Shown here piece by piece: positions 19,684 to 28,258 of a stretch of DNA of 64,000 nucleotides. How positions within the stretch are numbered: position 1 is the first letter of the stretch; each line of letters starts with the position of its first letter. The DNA is from Lentzea albidocapillata (GTDB lineage Bacteria; Actinomycetota; Actinomycetes; Mycobacteriales; Pseudonocardiaceae): contig NZ_JOEA01000020.1 of assembly GCF_000719115.1 (NCBI RefSeq), positions 62,001 to 126,000 on the forward strand, given 5' to 3'. The notes below the pieces were generated by a model. The model was not told the origin of the DNA. It saw only the letters and a program-made list of their open reading frames with translations, and did not search any database. Made by a program: the position numbers and the translations under genes.

Positions 19684-19920
19684 TTATGCCGGTTTGGTTC
19701 CGTCGCCAACCTCGTGCCGCGCGCGCCGGTCGATCTCGCTCTGGCTGATCGCGGCGTCGAGGGCCGCGCGGAACTCCTGGATCTCCAGGCCGACGAACGT
19801 GAAGGCCGGGCCGTCGGGGCCGGCGATCTCCACGGCACCCGCGCTCACGCTGACCTCGCACACCGCACGGTCCGCGTAACTGTCGCTGCAGCGAAGGAGC
19901 CACTCGCGCCTGACTTCCAT
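19684..19920 (-). CDS. Small hypothetical protein divergent from the XRE regulator
   Basis: A 78-aa soluble protein (82 if the ATG at 19932 is used; 19920 has GAGG spaced 6 nt). It starts MEVRREWLLRCSDSYADRAV and ends with polar DRRARHEVGDGTKPA. No family recognised. It shares a promoter region with the XRE-DUF5753/DUF397 pair, so it may be their target, as small genes beside WhiJ-like modules often are (inference). Confidence 0.6.
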   Translation of the reverse strand: MEVRREWLLRCSDSYADRAVCEVSVSAGAVEIAGPDGPAFTFVGLEIQEFRAALDAAISQSEIDRRARHEVGDGTKPA

Positions 19921-19962
19921 GTCAAACCTCATCTTCGCCCCAGGCGGCTCGAATCAGACTTA

Positions 19963-19988
19963 ACTTTAGAGCTACTTGAGGCTAAAGT
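19963..19988. promoter_or_regulatory. Inverted repeat in the divergent XRE promoter region
   Basis: ACTTTAG (19963-19969) and CTAAAGT (19982-19988) form a perfect 7-bp dyad with 12-nt spacing in an unusually AT-rich stretch. This is the likely operator of the adjacent helix-turn-helix regulator. Confidence 0.5.
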
Positions 19989-20021
19989 CGCTCGCCTAAG
20001 CGTATGAAGGGAGGCAGCCAC

Positions 20022-20879
20022 GTGGGTCAGGCCAGGCAGACCGTGGAGCGCCTCCAGTTGGGGCTCACGCTCCAGCGCCTCCGTCTGGCCGCCGGGAAGT
20101 CCCAGCAGGAAGCCGCCGATCTGATCGGCCGCAGCGCGGGCAGGCTCAGCCAGGTGGAGAACGGCAAGGGCGCTCTGGGCACGGAGGAGCTGACCCGGCT
20201 GCTCGGCTTCTACGGCGTGACTCCCGAGCAACGCGACTCGGTGCTCGCGCTGGGCAAGGCGAGCAGGCGCAGGCAACCTCGGCTCGGCTACCTCGACACG
20301 CTGGCCGACTCGTACGTCCGCTTCATGGACCTGCTCGCGGCGGCACGACACATCGGCTGGTACGAGTGCGGCGTGATTCCAGGCCTCGTCCAGTCGCGGG
20401 GCTATGTCGAGGGCCTCATCCGGGCGAGCAGTTCCGTGCGGTCAGAGGAGGAGACAGCCGAACTCATCGCCTTCCGCCTCGACCTCCAGCAACAGGTGCT
20501 CTCCAGCGGGAAGGTCAAGAGCATCGACATCGTCTTCACCGAGGACAGCCTTCTCCACGTCGTGGGCGACCAGTCGGTGATGCGGGAACAGGTACTGCAC
20601 CTCCTTCAGCTGCTGGAGCAGCACCCGTCGTTGAACATCCGCATCGTCGGCCTCGGCACCCCCGGCAATCCGGGGCTCGGTGGCGGGATGGTGACACTGG
20701 ATTTCGACACGTCCGATCCGATCACCTTCACCTCCAGCCTGTCCGGCCCGCCGATCTATTACGATCAGCCGTCCCACACCGAGCGAATGCGGAAGCTCTT
20801 CGAGCGAATCGCCGATCTTGCGTGGAGTCCGAGGGACACCCGAACGGCATTGGCCGACTTTCTCGCGAGGAGCTCGTAG
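20022..20879 (+). CDS. XRE-family regulator with DUF5753 domain (WhiJ-like)
   Basis: A 285-aa regulator. The N-terminal helix-turn-helix spans about residues 12-65 (SQQEAADLIGRSAGRLSQVENG). The DUF5753 domain follows (IGWYECGVIPGLVQSRGYVEGLI to the C-terminus). The chosen start is GTG 20022, with GGGAGG spaced 8 nt; ATG 20004 would overlap this ribosome site. The stop abuts the DUF397 gene. Such pairs are developmental or metabolic regulators in Streptomyces; target here unknown. Confidence 0.9.
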   Translation: MGQARQTVERLQLGLTLQRLRLAAGKSQQEAADLIGRSAGRLSQVENGKGALGTEELTRLLGFYGVTPEQRDSVLALGKASRRRQPRLGYLDTLADSYVRFMDLLAAARHIGWYECGVIPGLVQSRGYVEGLIRASSSVRSEEETAELIAFRLDLQQQVLSSGKVKSIDIVFTEDSLLHVVGDQSVMREQVLHLLQLLEQHPSLNIRIVGLGTPGNPGLGGGMVTLDFDTSDPITFTSSLSGPPIYYDQPSHTERMRKLFERIADLAWSPRDTRTALADFLARSS

Positions 20880-21068
20880 TTGCCTGCGTGGACCAAGAGC
20901 AGCCACAGTTCGAGTGACAGCGGCGCGTGTGTCGAGGTGTTGATCACCAGCACCCTGGTGTCCGTGCGCGACTCGAAGAACCCTCGTAGTGCTCAGTTCG
21001 ACTGCACGCCGAAGGCCTGGCGGGCGTTCCTAGGCTCGGTCCCGCACGGACCTGATCCGGCCCAGTAG
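20880..21068 (+). CDS. DUF397 protein, partner of the XRE regulator
   Basis: A 62-aa protein starting at a rare TTG directly after the upstream stop (TAGTTG). It has the family layout WTKSSHSSSDSGACVEV ... VRDSKNPRSAQFDCTPKAWRAFL. DUF397 proteins usually follow XRE-DUF5753 regulators and are thought to modulate them. The 3' end overlaps the convergent dynamin gene by 39 nt. Confidence 0.85.
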   Translation: MPAWTKSSHSSSDSGACVEVLITSTLVSVRDSKNPRSAQFDCTPKAWRAFLGSVPHGPDPAQ

Positions 21069-22850
21069 CTCCTCGGCCTTCGAACGGCCCTGCTCCACCT
21101 CCGCGAGCTGCCGGGTCACGGCCTGCAGCTCGCGGCCGCGTTCACCGGCCTCCATCCGCAACGCGCGGTCGACCTCGCGCAGTTCGGCCTCGATGGCCTC
21201 GATGCGCTTGGCCAGCGCCTCGTCCAACGCGAGCGACAGGGCCTGTTCGGCCTCGATCAGCTGCTCGGCGGCCAGTTGGTCCACTGTGGAGCGCGCGTCG
21301 GCAATGGCGTCGGAGAGCCACTGCTTGACATGCTGCTTCTCGGCCGTGTGGGTGCGGGTGCGGGCCATCCACCAGCCCGCGCCGAGGCCCAGTGCGATGG
21401 TGACGGGCAGGACGATCGGGTTCAGCACGGCGATGCCGAGGCCCGCGAGCGGCATGACGGCGAGCTTGCCCGCGCCCAGGCCGCCGGAGACGCCCATGAA
21501 CACCAGCAGTTTGTCCTCGGCCGTCGGCGGGCGCTTTTCCTTGGGGCGCAACACGACCGGCGGTTGCTCGCCGCGGGCGAACTGGCCGCGGATCAGGGTC
21601 AGCTCCTCCGCGCTGAACAGCGTGGCCAGCACGGCGTCGGTGACCTGCGAGAGACGCACGGACAGAGCGGTGGAGATCCGGCCGGAGACGACCTGCAGTG
21701 CGGTGTCCACCTGCTGCGGCAACGCGCTCAGGGCGGTGCGGTCGGCGGAGTCGATGGCCTGGCGGTACCAGGTCTGCAGGTCACGCATCTGGCGGGAGAT
21801 CTCGTGGGAGTTCTCGATGCGGGCTCGCTGGACCTCGCCGCGCAACCGGACCTGCCAGCCCCGGGTCGAGGAACGGCGTTCGGTCTGCAGTTCTTCGCGG
21901 CGGGCACGAAGTAGTACAGCCTCGTCCTCGCCCACGGACAGAGCGCGCTTCTCGTGTTCGAGGCGGATTTCCAGCTCCGCCAGCACGGTCGACAACGCGC
22001 GCAGGGCGTTGGCCTCCGCGAGCATCCCGGCGCGGCCCGTGACGAGTTCCTGCAGGGCGGTCTGCAGCGCGGAGATGCCGGAGCGTTCGCGGAGCATCGA
22101 GGCCGCGTCCGGGTTCGGGGCCTGGGCGGCCATGCCGAACATGCGCGACGACACCGGGTAGAAGGTGGCGTCGGCGAAACGCGGGGCGTGCTCGGCCAGC
22201 AACGCCTTGTCGGCGTCGAGGACCTGGCGCCAGCCCCGGTACTGGTCGGTCTTGGTCAGCGCGAAGACGACGGTCTCGACGCGGTCGCCGACGCGTTTGA
22301 GGAAGTCCAGCTCGCCACGGGTGAACGGCGACGAGGCGTCCACGACGAAGATCAGGGCGGTGGCCGACGTGACGGCCTCCAGCGCCAGTTCGCCGTGCAC
22401 CGACTCCAGGCCGCCGACGCCGGGAGTGTCCACAACGGACATCCGTTCCAGCAACGGGATCGGGGCGTCGACCTCGACGTAGCGCGGGGGCAGCTCGCCC
22501 TCCGGCAGGTCGTGGGCGGCGGAGACCCAGTTGATCAGCGCGGGCAGCGGGAAGCTGACGGGCGCGAGCAGGCCGGGATAGCAGGCACGGGCCGCCCAGG
22601 ACGGGCCGTGCTGGAAGACGAGGTAGGTGGAGGTGGCCACGTCCGCGTCGACCGGCGAGAGACCCGGAGCCGACAGCAGGGCGTTGACCAGCGACGACTT
22701 GCCGCGGTTCGTCTCGCCGACGATCACGACCGACGACACCTCGGGCGCCGCGCGACGAGTCACCCAGTCGGCCATCGACGTGTCGAGCTCACGCACGAGA
22801 GAGGTGAGGCGTTCGCGGGTCTGCCGGACTGTCTGCGAAAGGTTGCTCAT
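21030..22850 (-). CDS. Dynamin-like GTPase A (IniA-type)
   Basis: A 606-aa bacterial dynamin. G1 GETNRGKSS is at 45-53, G3 DTPGVGG at 141-147, and G4 TKTD at 199-202. A long coiled-coil stalk follows (about 265-400). The hydrophobic paddle (MGVSGGLGAGKLAVMPLAGLGIAVLNPIVLPVTI, about 448-485) should insert in membrane, then a C-terminal coiled coil. Its ATG overlaps the TGA of the GrpE-like gene (ATGA). With the second dynamin it probably acts as a pair, as IniA/IniC or DynA/DynB do, in membrane repair or remodelling (inference). Confidence 0.9.
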   Translation of the reverse strand: MSNLSQTVRQTRERLTSLVRELDTSMADWVTRRAAPEVSSVVIVGETNRGKSSLVNALLSAPGLSPVDADVATSTYLVFQHGPSWAARACYPGLLAPVSFPLPALINWVSAAHDLPEGELPPRYVEVDAPIPLLERMSVVDTPGVGGLESVHGELALEAVTSATALIFVVDASSPFTRGELDFLKRVGDRVETVVFALTKTDQYRGWRQVLDADKALLAEHAPRFADATFYPVSSRMFGMAAQAPNPDAASMLRERSGISALQTALQELVTGRAGMLAEANALRALSTVLAELEIRLEHEKRALSVGEDEAVLLRARREELQTERRSSTRGWQVRLRGEVQRARIENSHEISRQMRDLQTWYRQAIDSADRTALSALPQQVDTALQVVSGRISTALSVRLSQVTDAVLATLFSAEELTLIRGQFARGEQPPVVLRPKEKRPPTAEDKLLVFMGVSGGLGAGKLAVMPLAGLGIAVLNPIVLPVTIALGLGAGWWMARTRTHTAEKQHVKQWLSDAIADARSTVDQLAAEQLIEAEQALSLALDEALAKRIEAIEAELREVDRALRMEAGERGRELQAVTRQLAEVEQGRSKAEELLGRIRSVRDRA

Positions 22851-23212
22851 CGGGACGTGTAGACCGTCACGATCGGGGCCCGCAGGAGGCGGCCTCTGTC
22901 GCAGAAGCCGGGCACCTCGGTCTCGGCGACCAGGCCCTGCAACGACAGGTCGTCGGTCGGCACGGCGCCACCGGCCTCGTGCTGCGACGGGTCGAACCGC
23001 TCACCGTCCACCCGCAGCGCCACGACGCCTATGGACGACAGGCCTTCCTCGATGCGTGCGACCACGCCGGCACTGGCGCGGTCCAGTGCGTACAGGCACA
23101 GCTGGACCAGCGCACGGCGCTCAGCCAGCGCCTGGTCGAGCAGCTCGTCGGCAATGGTCTCCACACCGTCGTCCGACGCCAGATCGGTGGGTTCGGTTCC
23201 GTTCGCGCTCAT
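22847..23212 (-). CDS. GrpE-like nucleotide exchange factor domain protein
   Basis: A 121-aa protein starting MSANGTEPTDLASDD. A helix (about 15-55) leads into a GrpE C-terminal beta-domain: VVALRVDGERFDPSQHEAGG ... GLVAETEVPGFCDRGRLLRAPIVTVY, which parallels GrpE's FDPxxHEA, G(Y/F)...RxLRPA.V.V pattern. It is shorter than housekeeping GrpE (about 200 aa) and lacks the long N-terminal coiled coil. ATGA overlaps with both neighbouring dynamin genes show strict co-translation. No Hsp70 gene is visible in the window. Confidence 0.75.
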   Translation of the reverse strand: MSANGTEPTDLASDDGVETIADELLDQALAERRALVQLCLYALDRASAGVVARIEEGLSSIGVVALRVDGERFDPSQHEAGGAVPTDDLSLQGLVAETEVPGFCDRGRLLRAPIVTVYTSR

Positions 23213-24738
23213 CGGTGCCCCCCAGCACGTAGTTGCTGCCAGATGAGGAAATACGCCCTGTGGACGACATGCGCCACCCGAGCCTGCGCCGGAGTCGCGC
23301 CGAAGGAGGCGAACGAACGCCACCAACCGGCCCGTTCCAGCGCGCACGCGACCAGTTCCGCGCCTGGTCTGCCCGGCATGCCCAGCTGAGCGGCGACGTC
23401 CGGGGTGCTCCCGACGCGCAGCACCTCCTCCGTCAGGTCCGGGGCCAGGTCGACCGTGCCGGACGAGACGAGCGTCAACGCCTCCAGCAGCCGCAGCTGG
23501 TGTGCCTCGGGACGGGCCAGCAGGACCTCGATCGCGTCGTGCACGCGCTGCCGTTCGCCGGGATCACCCGAGGCCAGTGACGTGACCGAGGCCAGCGCGG
23601 CCGCCGCCTTGATGCCGTCGGCCCGCGCCCGGAAGACCGCGTCCAGCCGGCCTCGGACCGCGGCGAACCCGGACGCGTCGAACAGCACCCGCCGCAACGC
23701 CCCGGCGGGCAGCGCGGGCTCGGCGTCCAGCGCCAGGAGCGCCTGGCCGATGCCGTAGAGGTCGAGTTTCTCCAGCAACCGGGAGCGCACACCGGCCGCG
23801 ACGTCGCACTCCCACGACGTGAATAGGTCGCCGGACATCAGCATCATCGTGCGGGTGTCCGCGTCGAGGGCCGCCAGCGCCCGCAACGCCTCCGCGTCGG
23901 CCGACGTGAACTCCCCGGTCTCCGCGGACTCGGCGAGCAGGCTGATGACCGGCAGCACGTCGGCGACGCGCGGCCTGAGCAGTTCGGCCTGCTTCGCCGC
24001 GAGGATCTGCGCGGCGCGCCAGACATCACCTTCCGAGCCCTCAACGGTTTCCGGCGCGACGGCGTCGACCTTGTTCAGCGCGGCGATGGCGTTGACCGGG
24101 CCTGCCTCGCGGGAAGCGGTCGCGGCCGTGAACGCGGCCAGCGTCGAATGGTCGTCCGCCCGCACGCCCTGTGTCACGACGTAGAGCACGGCCTCGGCAC
24201 CGGCGACTGCGTTGCGCGACACGGGATCCAGCAGTTCCTCGGTGCGCGCTACCGACGCCGCGTCCAGCGAACCGAGCCCTGGTGTGTCGATGACGGTGAT
24301 GTCGCGCAGCACGGCATTCGTCAGGTACGCCTCGATGTGCGAAACGCCTTCCAGGCCAAGAGAGGCGGGGATCATGCCGTTCGCGTCGAACGGCAGTACC
24401 TGCCGTCTGCCGTCTCGCAACACGACTTCGATGCGGTCGACCGTGCCGTACTGATAGCGCGTGACGAGCCGGGTGCACTCGCCGATGTCGGTGGGCGCGA
24501 CCCGGCGTCCGATCAACGCGTTGACCAGTGTCGACTTGCCGGACTTGATCCGGCCGGCCACCGCGACCTGCAGGGGCGCGTGCAACCGGCGCAGCACTTC
24601 CTGGAAACCGGCGGCGGTCCGCGGAGACACCTGCGGGTGGAGGGCAGCACACAGGTTGGCCACCGCCGCGCACAGCGGGCCGGCCAGTTGTTGTCCCTGC
24701 AACGCCGTCACGGGCACTGATCGTGCCACGGTTTGCAT
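23209..24738 (-). CDS. Dynamin-like GTPase B (IniC-type)
   Basis: A 509-aa GTPase. G1 GRIKSGKST at 62-70, G3 DTPGLGS, G4 NKVD. Unlike dynamin A it has no clear hydrophobic paddle, so it may be the soluble partner recruited to membranes, as proposed for IniC/DynB-like proteins. First gene of the three-gene operon; ATG 24738 (a GTG at 24726 is an alternative). It is divergent from the small membrane protein at 24766 with only 27 nt between starts. Confidence 0.88.
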   Translation of the reverse strand: MQTVARSVPVTALQGQQLAGPLCAAVANLCAALHPQVSPRTAAGFQEVLRRLHAPLQVAVAGRIKSGKSTLVNALIGRRVAPTDIGECTRLVTRYQYGTVDRIEVVLRDGRRQVLPFDANGMIPASLGLEGVSHIEAYLTNAVLRDITVIDTPGLGSLDAASVARTEELLDPVSRNAVAGAEAVLYVVTQGVRADDHSTLAAFTAATASREAGPVNAIAALNKVDAVAPETVEGSEGDVWRAAQILAAKQAELLRPRVADVLPVISLLAESAETGEFTSADAEALRALAALDADTRTMMLMSGDLFTSWECDVAAGVRSRLLEKLDLYGIGQALLALDAEPALPAGALRRVLFDASGFAAVRGRLDAVFRARADGIKAAAALASVTSLASGDPGERQRVHDAIEVLLARPEAHQLRLLEALTLVSSGTVDLAPDLTEEVLRVGSTPDVAAQLGMPGRPGAELVACALERAGWWRSFASFGATPAQARVAHVVHRAYFLIWQQLRAGGHR

Positions 24739-24765
24739 GCGGGCGTGCGCGGGTAGCCACAGCGC

Positions 24766-25215
24766 ATGGGTGACAGCTACGTGACGTTCCTAGTGCTGGG
24801 GATCGTCCTGGTCGTGGTCGACGGTCAGCTGCTCTACCGCGGTGGCAAGGGATACCTGAAGCGCGCCGCATATGACGAAGAGCAGGCCGACAGCATGATG
24901 AAGCTGACGGCCGTGCTGTTCCACCTCGTCGTACTGGGCCTGCTGGCGTTGGTCTCGATCATCGAGGTCGACACCGGCGATGCGGTGAAGAACGTGGTCA
25001 TGAAGCTGGGCATCGTGCTGTTGCTACTGGCACTGGCTCACGGCGCGACGATGGCGATCCTGGCCAGGATTCGGGACCGCCAGGTGCAGCAGCAACTCGC
25101 TGACCAGATGGCCGAGGAACACCGCATCTACGAGGAACGGCAAGAGGAACGTCAGTCCCACATCAACGAACCGCGACCCGCACCCAAGATCGAGTCGCCT
25201 TACTCACCCAAGTAG
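24766..25215 (+). CDS. 149-aa membrane protein of unknown function
   Basis: Three hydrophobic segments (about 6-22, 47-67, 81-100) followed by a charged, probably coiled-coil tail rich in Gln and Glu (RQVQQQLADQMAEEHRIYEERQ). ATG 24766. Divergent from the dynamin operon, so possibly co-regulated with it. The 3' end overlaps the convergent gntR gene by 16 nt. No family recognised. Confidence 0.7.
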   Translation: MGDSYVTFLVLGIVLVVVDGQLLYRGGKGYLKRAAYDEEQADSMMKLTAVLFHLVVLGLLALVSIIEVDTGDAVKNVVMKLGIVLLLLALAHGATMAILARIRDRQVQQQLADQMAEEHRIYEERQEERQSHINEPRPAPKIESPYSPK

Positions 25216-25568
25216 TGGGCTCGCACGGCGTTCAGCGCCTCCCCCTCGCTGGCGCCGAGTGACCGAGCTATGGCGACGAACTCCGCCGCGGCGGCGGAGA
25301 GCGGCTCCGGTGCATGCGAAGGCAGGGCAGCCACCACGGTGCCCTGCCTTCGTCCTGTCGTGAGCACGCCGCTGGTCTCCAGCTCCCGGTAGGCCCGCGC
25401 GACCGTGCCGGCGGCGAGGCCGAGGTCCGCGGCGAGCTGCCGGATCGTCGGCAGCCGGGACCCGACCGGCAGCACCCCACCGTTGATCAACCGGACGAGC
25501 TGGTCCCGGACCTGGCGCCACGGCGGGACACCGTTCTCGACGTCGACGACTATGCGGGGTGCAGTCAC
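25200..25568 (-). CDS. Short GntR regulator (YtrA subfamily)
   Basis: A 122-aa regulator: winged helix-turn-helix at about 10-75 (SRLPTIRQLAADLGLAAGTVARAYRELE) plus a short helical dimerisation tail, the YtrA layout. GTG 25568 overlaps the upstream membrane protein stop (GTGA). YtrA-type regulators usually control the transport or membrane genes of their own operon, here the 222-aa membrane protein. Confidence 0.88.
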   Translation of the reverse strand: MTAPRIVVDVENGVPPWRQVRDQLVRLINGGVLPVGSRLPTIRQLAADLGLAAGTVARAYRELETSGVLTTGRRQGTVVAALPSHAPEPLSAAAAEFVAIARSLGASEGEALNAVRAHYLGE

Positions 25569-26233
25569 CACACGATCTTCTTGGACACGACGTTCGTGTT
25601 GGCCATCAGCACCCACGCGACGACGCCGGCCAACAGGAACGGGCCGCCGACGAGTGCGCCGACCAGTGCCGCGCCGATTCCCGCCGACACGTGCACGCTG
25701 CGAGTGCGAAGTGCCCGGTCGACCTCCTCGTCGCCGTCCGCCGGGCGCGCGACCGCCGCCCACATGACCACCGCGACCGCGGCGACGGACACCACGAACA
25801 CGGGCAGTTGCGCGATCTCGAGCCGCACGAGCAGCCAGGCCAGCCCGAACAGCACGATCGCCGCGTACGCGATCAGCACGTACTGCGACCCGATGTCGAA
25901 CAGGCCGCGCGGCGTGAGCGTGGCCACCCGCTGCCTGCCTTCGCGGGGCAGCGCCAACGGGATCAACTCCGCGAGCAGCGTGCCTCCGAGCACGACCGCC
26001 GCGAGCGACCCGAGACCGCGACCGGTGGCGAACGGCACGAACGACAATCCGACGAAGAGCCACGGGTAGAGCAACCGCCGCCGCTTGAGGTAGCGGATGG
26101 CGTCGTCGATCTGCGCGGGCGTCGGGTCGGACACCCTCCAGCTCTTGAGCAAGCGCTTGCCTGTCGACTGCGTCGGCCACAGAGCGACCAGCAGGAACAA
26201 CCCAACGCCAGCAGCCCACAGGACGTCGTACAT
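25565..26233 (-). CDS. 222-aa integral membrane protein co-transcribed with gntR
   Basis: About six transmembrane segments in three pairs, with an early cytoplasmic loop (RLLKSWRVSDPTPAQIDDAIRYLKRR). It resembles actinobacterial proteins encoded before YtrA-type GntR regulators, with no assigned function. The promoter is probably in the AT-rich stretch 26245-26280, shared with the divergent kinase region. Confidence 0.7.
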   Translation of the reverse strand: MYDVLWAAGVGLFLLVALWPTQSTGKRLLKSWRVSDPTPAQIDDAIRYLKRRRLLYPWLFVGLSFVPFATGRGLGSLAAVVLGGTLLAELIPLALPREGRQRVATLTPRGLFDIGSQYVLIAYAAIVLFGLAWLLVRLEIAQLPVFVVSVAAVAVVMWAAVARPADGDEEVDRALRTRSVHVSAGIGAALVGALVGGPFLLAGVVAWVLMANTNVVSKKIVW

Positions 26234-26349
26234 GGCGAACCCCCGAACTTTGTATCAATCCCTCGACACAATAACTCACACTGAAGTCGTACGCAGCGTC
26301 AACCCGTGGCGCGACGCGCGAAAGTTCGGTCCGCACCTAACCTTGTCCA

Positions 26350-27525
26350 GTGCGGCGGTTCAGTCTGTGGATGAAGGCTCATCCGGCGTTCGGGGACTCC
26401 CTGATCGCCGGAGTTCTGCTGCTCTTCGACATGGGCATCGCGGTCACAGTGGTCGACCAGGGCGTGTCGTTCTCCGCCTATATCGCGGTGACGTTGCTGA
26501 TGCTCGGGCCGATGCCGTTTCGCCGGTACCACCCGCTCGGCACCAGCTACCTGATCCTCGCGGGCGGGTTCCTGCAGCTCTTCTCGCACGGCGGCATCAA
26601 CGGCATCCCGGTCCGCATGTCCGACTTCGCGCTGGCCATAGCGCTGTACACGCTCGTCGCGTACACGAACCGCAAGACGGCGTTGATCTACGTGGGCTGG
26701 CTGGTCGCCGGCACGCTGCTCTGGGCGATCTTCCAGATCGGCGAGCTCCAGGCCGTGTTCCTCGTGTTCCTGGTCTTCGTGATCTTCGGGTTCAGCTGGG
26801 CGATGGGCGAGTTCATCGGCGCGCGCCGTGCCTACCAGCGTGAGATGGAGCAACGCTTGGTGCTGCTCGAAACCGAACGCGACCAGCAGGCCAAGATCGC
26901 CGTGGGCGAGGAGCGTTCCCGGATCGCCCGCGAACTGCACGACATCGTCGCCCACGCGGTGAGCGTGATGATCGTCCACGCCGACGGCGCCGCGTACACG
27001 ATCAGGTCCCAGCCGGAGGTGGCGGAGAACGCGGTCCGCACGATCGCCGACACCGGCCGCCTCGCGCTGACCGAGATGCGCCGCCTGCTCGGCGTTCTGC
27101 GCAGCGAGGAGGCCGAGACGCAGTGGGCCCCGCAGCCCGACGCGCGAGGTGTGGTCGAACTCGCCGAGAACACCAGGGCCGCCGGCGTGCCGGTGCGCCT
27201 GGAGATCAACGGCGACGTCGACGACCTGCCCGTGGGCGTCGGCCTGAGCGTCTACCGGATCGTGCAGGAAGCTCTGACGAACACCATCAAGCACGCCGGA
27301 GCAGGGACCACCGCCTTGGTCCGCCTGGCGCGCTCGCCCGAGGAACTGCGGCTGGAAGTGACCGACAACGGGTTCGGCACGCCCCACGACGTGGTCAAGG
27401 TCTCCGGCGGCAACGGGCTGATCGGCATGAGGGAAAGGGCAGCGGTGCTGGGCGGGGAGTTCGAGGCGGGTCCCAACCCCGGTGGGGGCTGGCGCGTGCG
27501 CGCGACATTCCCGCTAGCCGCATAG
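26350..27525 (+). CDS. Histidine kinase (NarL/DesK-like, HisKA_3)
   Basis: A 391-aa sensor: about six N-terminal membrane segments (20-165), a short coiled coil, the dimerisation/phosphoacceptor motif ARELHDIVAHAVSVM with its His, and an HATPase domain with EALTNTIKHA and GNGLIGMRERA. The start is GTG 26350; ATG 26371 is possible. It pairs with the response regulator 9 nt downstream. Signal unknown; few extracellular residues, so an intramembrane sensor is likely. Confidence 0.92.
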   Translation: MRRFSLWMKAHPAFGDSLIAGVLLLFDMGIAVTVVDQGVSFSAYIAVTLLMLGPMPFRRYHPLGTSYLILAGGFLQLFSHGGINGIPVRMSDFALAIALYTLVAYTNRKTALIYVGWLVAGTLLWAIFQIGELQAVFLVFLVFVIFGFSWAMGEFIGARRAYQREMEQRLVLLETERDQQAKIAVGEERSRIARELHDIVAHAVSVMIVHADGAAYTIRSQPEVAENAVRTIADTGRLALTEMRRLLGVLRSEEAETQWAPQPDARGVVELAENTRAAGVPVRLEINGDVDDLPVGVGLSVYRIVQEALTNTIKHAGAGTTALVRLARSPEELRLEVTDNGFGTPHDVVKVSGGNGLIGMRERAAVLGGEFEAGPNPGGGWRVRATFPLAA

Positions 27526-27534
27526 GGTGATCGA

Positions 27535-28191
27535 GTGATTCGGGTACTGCTCGTAGACGACCAGGAACTCATGCGGATGGGCTTTCGCATGGTGCTGGGC
27601 GCACAGGAAGACATCGACGTGGTCGGCGAGGCGGCCGACGGCCTCGACGCCGTGCAGATGGCGGCGAAGCTGCGGCCCGACGTCGTCCTGATGGACGTCC
27701 GCATGCCCGTGATGGACGGCGTGGAGGCGACCAAGCGCATCACCGAGGCCGACTCCGCGAAGGTGCTGGTCATGACCACCTTCGACATGGACGAGTACGC
27801 GCTGTCGGCGTTGCGCAACGGCGCCAGCGGGTTCCTGCTGAAGGACACCCCGCCGTCCGACCTCGTGTCGGCCCTGCGCGCGGTGGCCTCCGGCGACGCG
27901 GTGGTCTCGCCGTCGGTGACCAAGCGGCTGCTGGGCCGGTTCCTCGGCGACGGCGGCGGTGAGCTCCGGGACGCAGCGATGCTCGACGTGCTGACCGAGC
28001 GCGAGCGCGAGGTGCTCGTGCTGATCGCGAAGGGTCTGTCGAACACCGAGCTCGCCCGCAAGCTGTTCCTGTCCGAGGCGACGGTGAAGACGCACGTCGG
28101 CAGGATCCTGGCGAAGCTGGAGCTGCGAGACCGGGTGCAGGCCGTGGTGCTGGCCTACGAGACCGGTCTCGTCCGACCCGGTGACGCGTAG
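27535..28191 (+). CDS. NarL/FixJ-family response regulator
   Basis: A 218-aa protein: receiver domain with phosphoacceptor Asp in VVLMDVRMP (about 54) and Thr/Lys switch residues (VMTTFD, FLLKDTPP), then a LuxR-type helix-turn-helix LTEREREVLVLIAKGLSNTELA. GTG 27535, with TAGGGT 6 nt upstream, so its own leaderless promoter may exist inside the operon. The stop codon TAG lies at the very end of a 70-nt inverted-repeat element. Confidence 0.94.
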   Translation: MIRVLLVDDQELMRMGFRMVLGAQEDIDVVGEAADGLDAVQMAAKLRPDVVLMDVRMPVMDGVEATKRITEADSAKVLVMTTFDMDEYALSALRNGASGFLLKDTPPSDLVSALRAVASGDAVVSPSVTKRLLGRFLGDGGGELRDAAMLDVLTEREREVLVLIAKGLSNTELARKLFLSEATVKTHVGRILAKLELRDRVQAVVLAYETGLVRPGDA

Positions 28192-28258
28192 GGCGTGTTA
28201 CCCAGGTCCGTGTTCGCGATAGCCGGGGCTGAGGCGGAGACCTGGGTAACACGCCCTA
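28189..28258. repeat. 70-nt element with perfect 20-bp terminal inverted repeats carrying both stop codons
   Basis: Bases 28189-28208 and 28239-28258 are perfect reverse complements (TAGGGCGTGTTACCCAGGTC) around a 30-nt loop. The left arm's TAG is the response regulator stop; the right arm's TAG, read leftwards, is the SDR stop. There is no T-tract. It may be a bidirectional terminator or a small mobile intergenic element (MITE-like). Confidence 0.75.
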
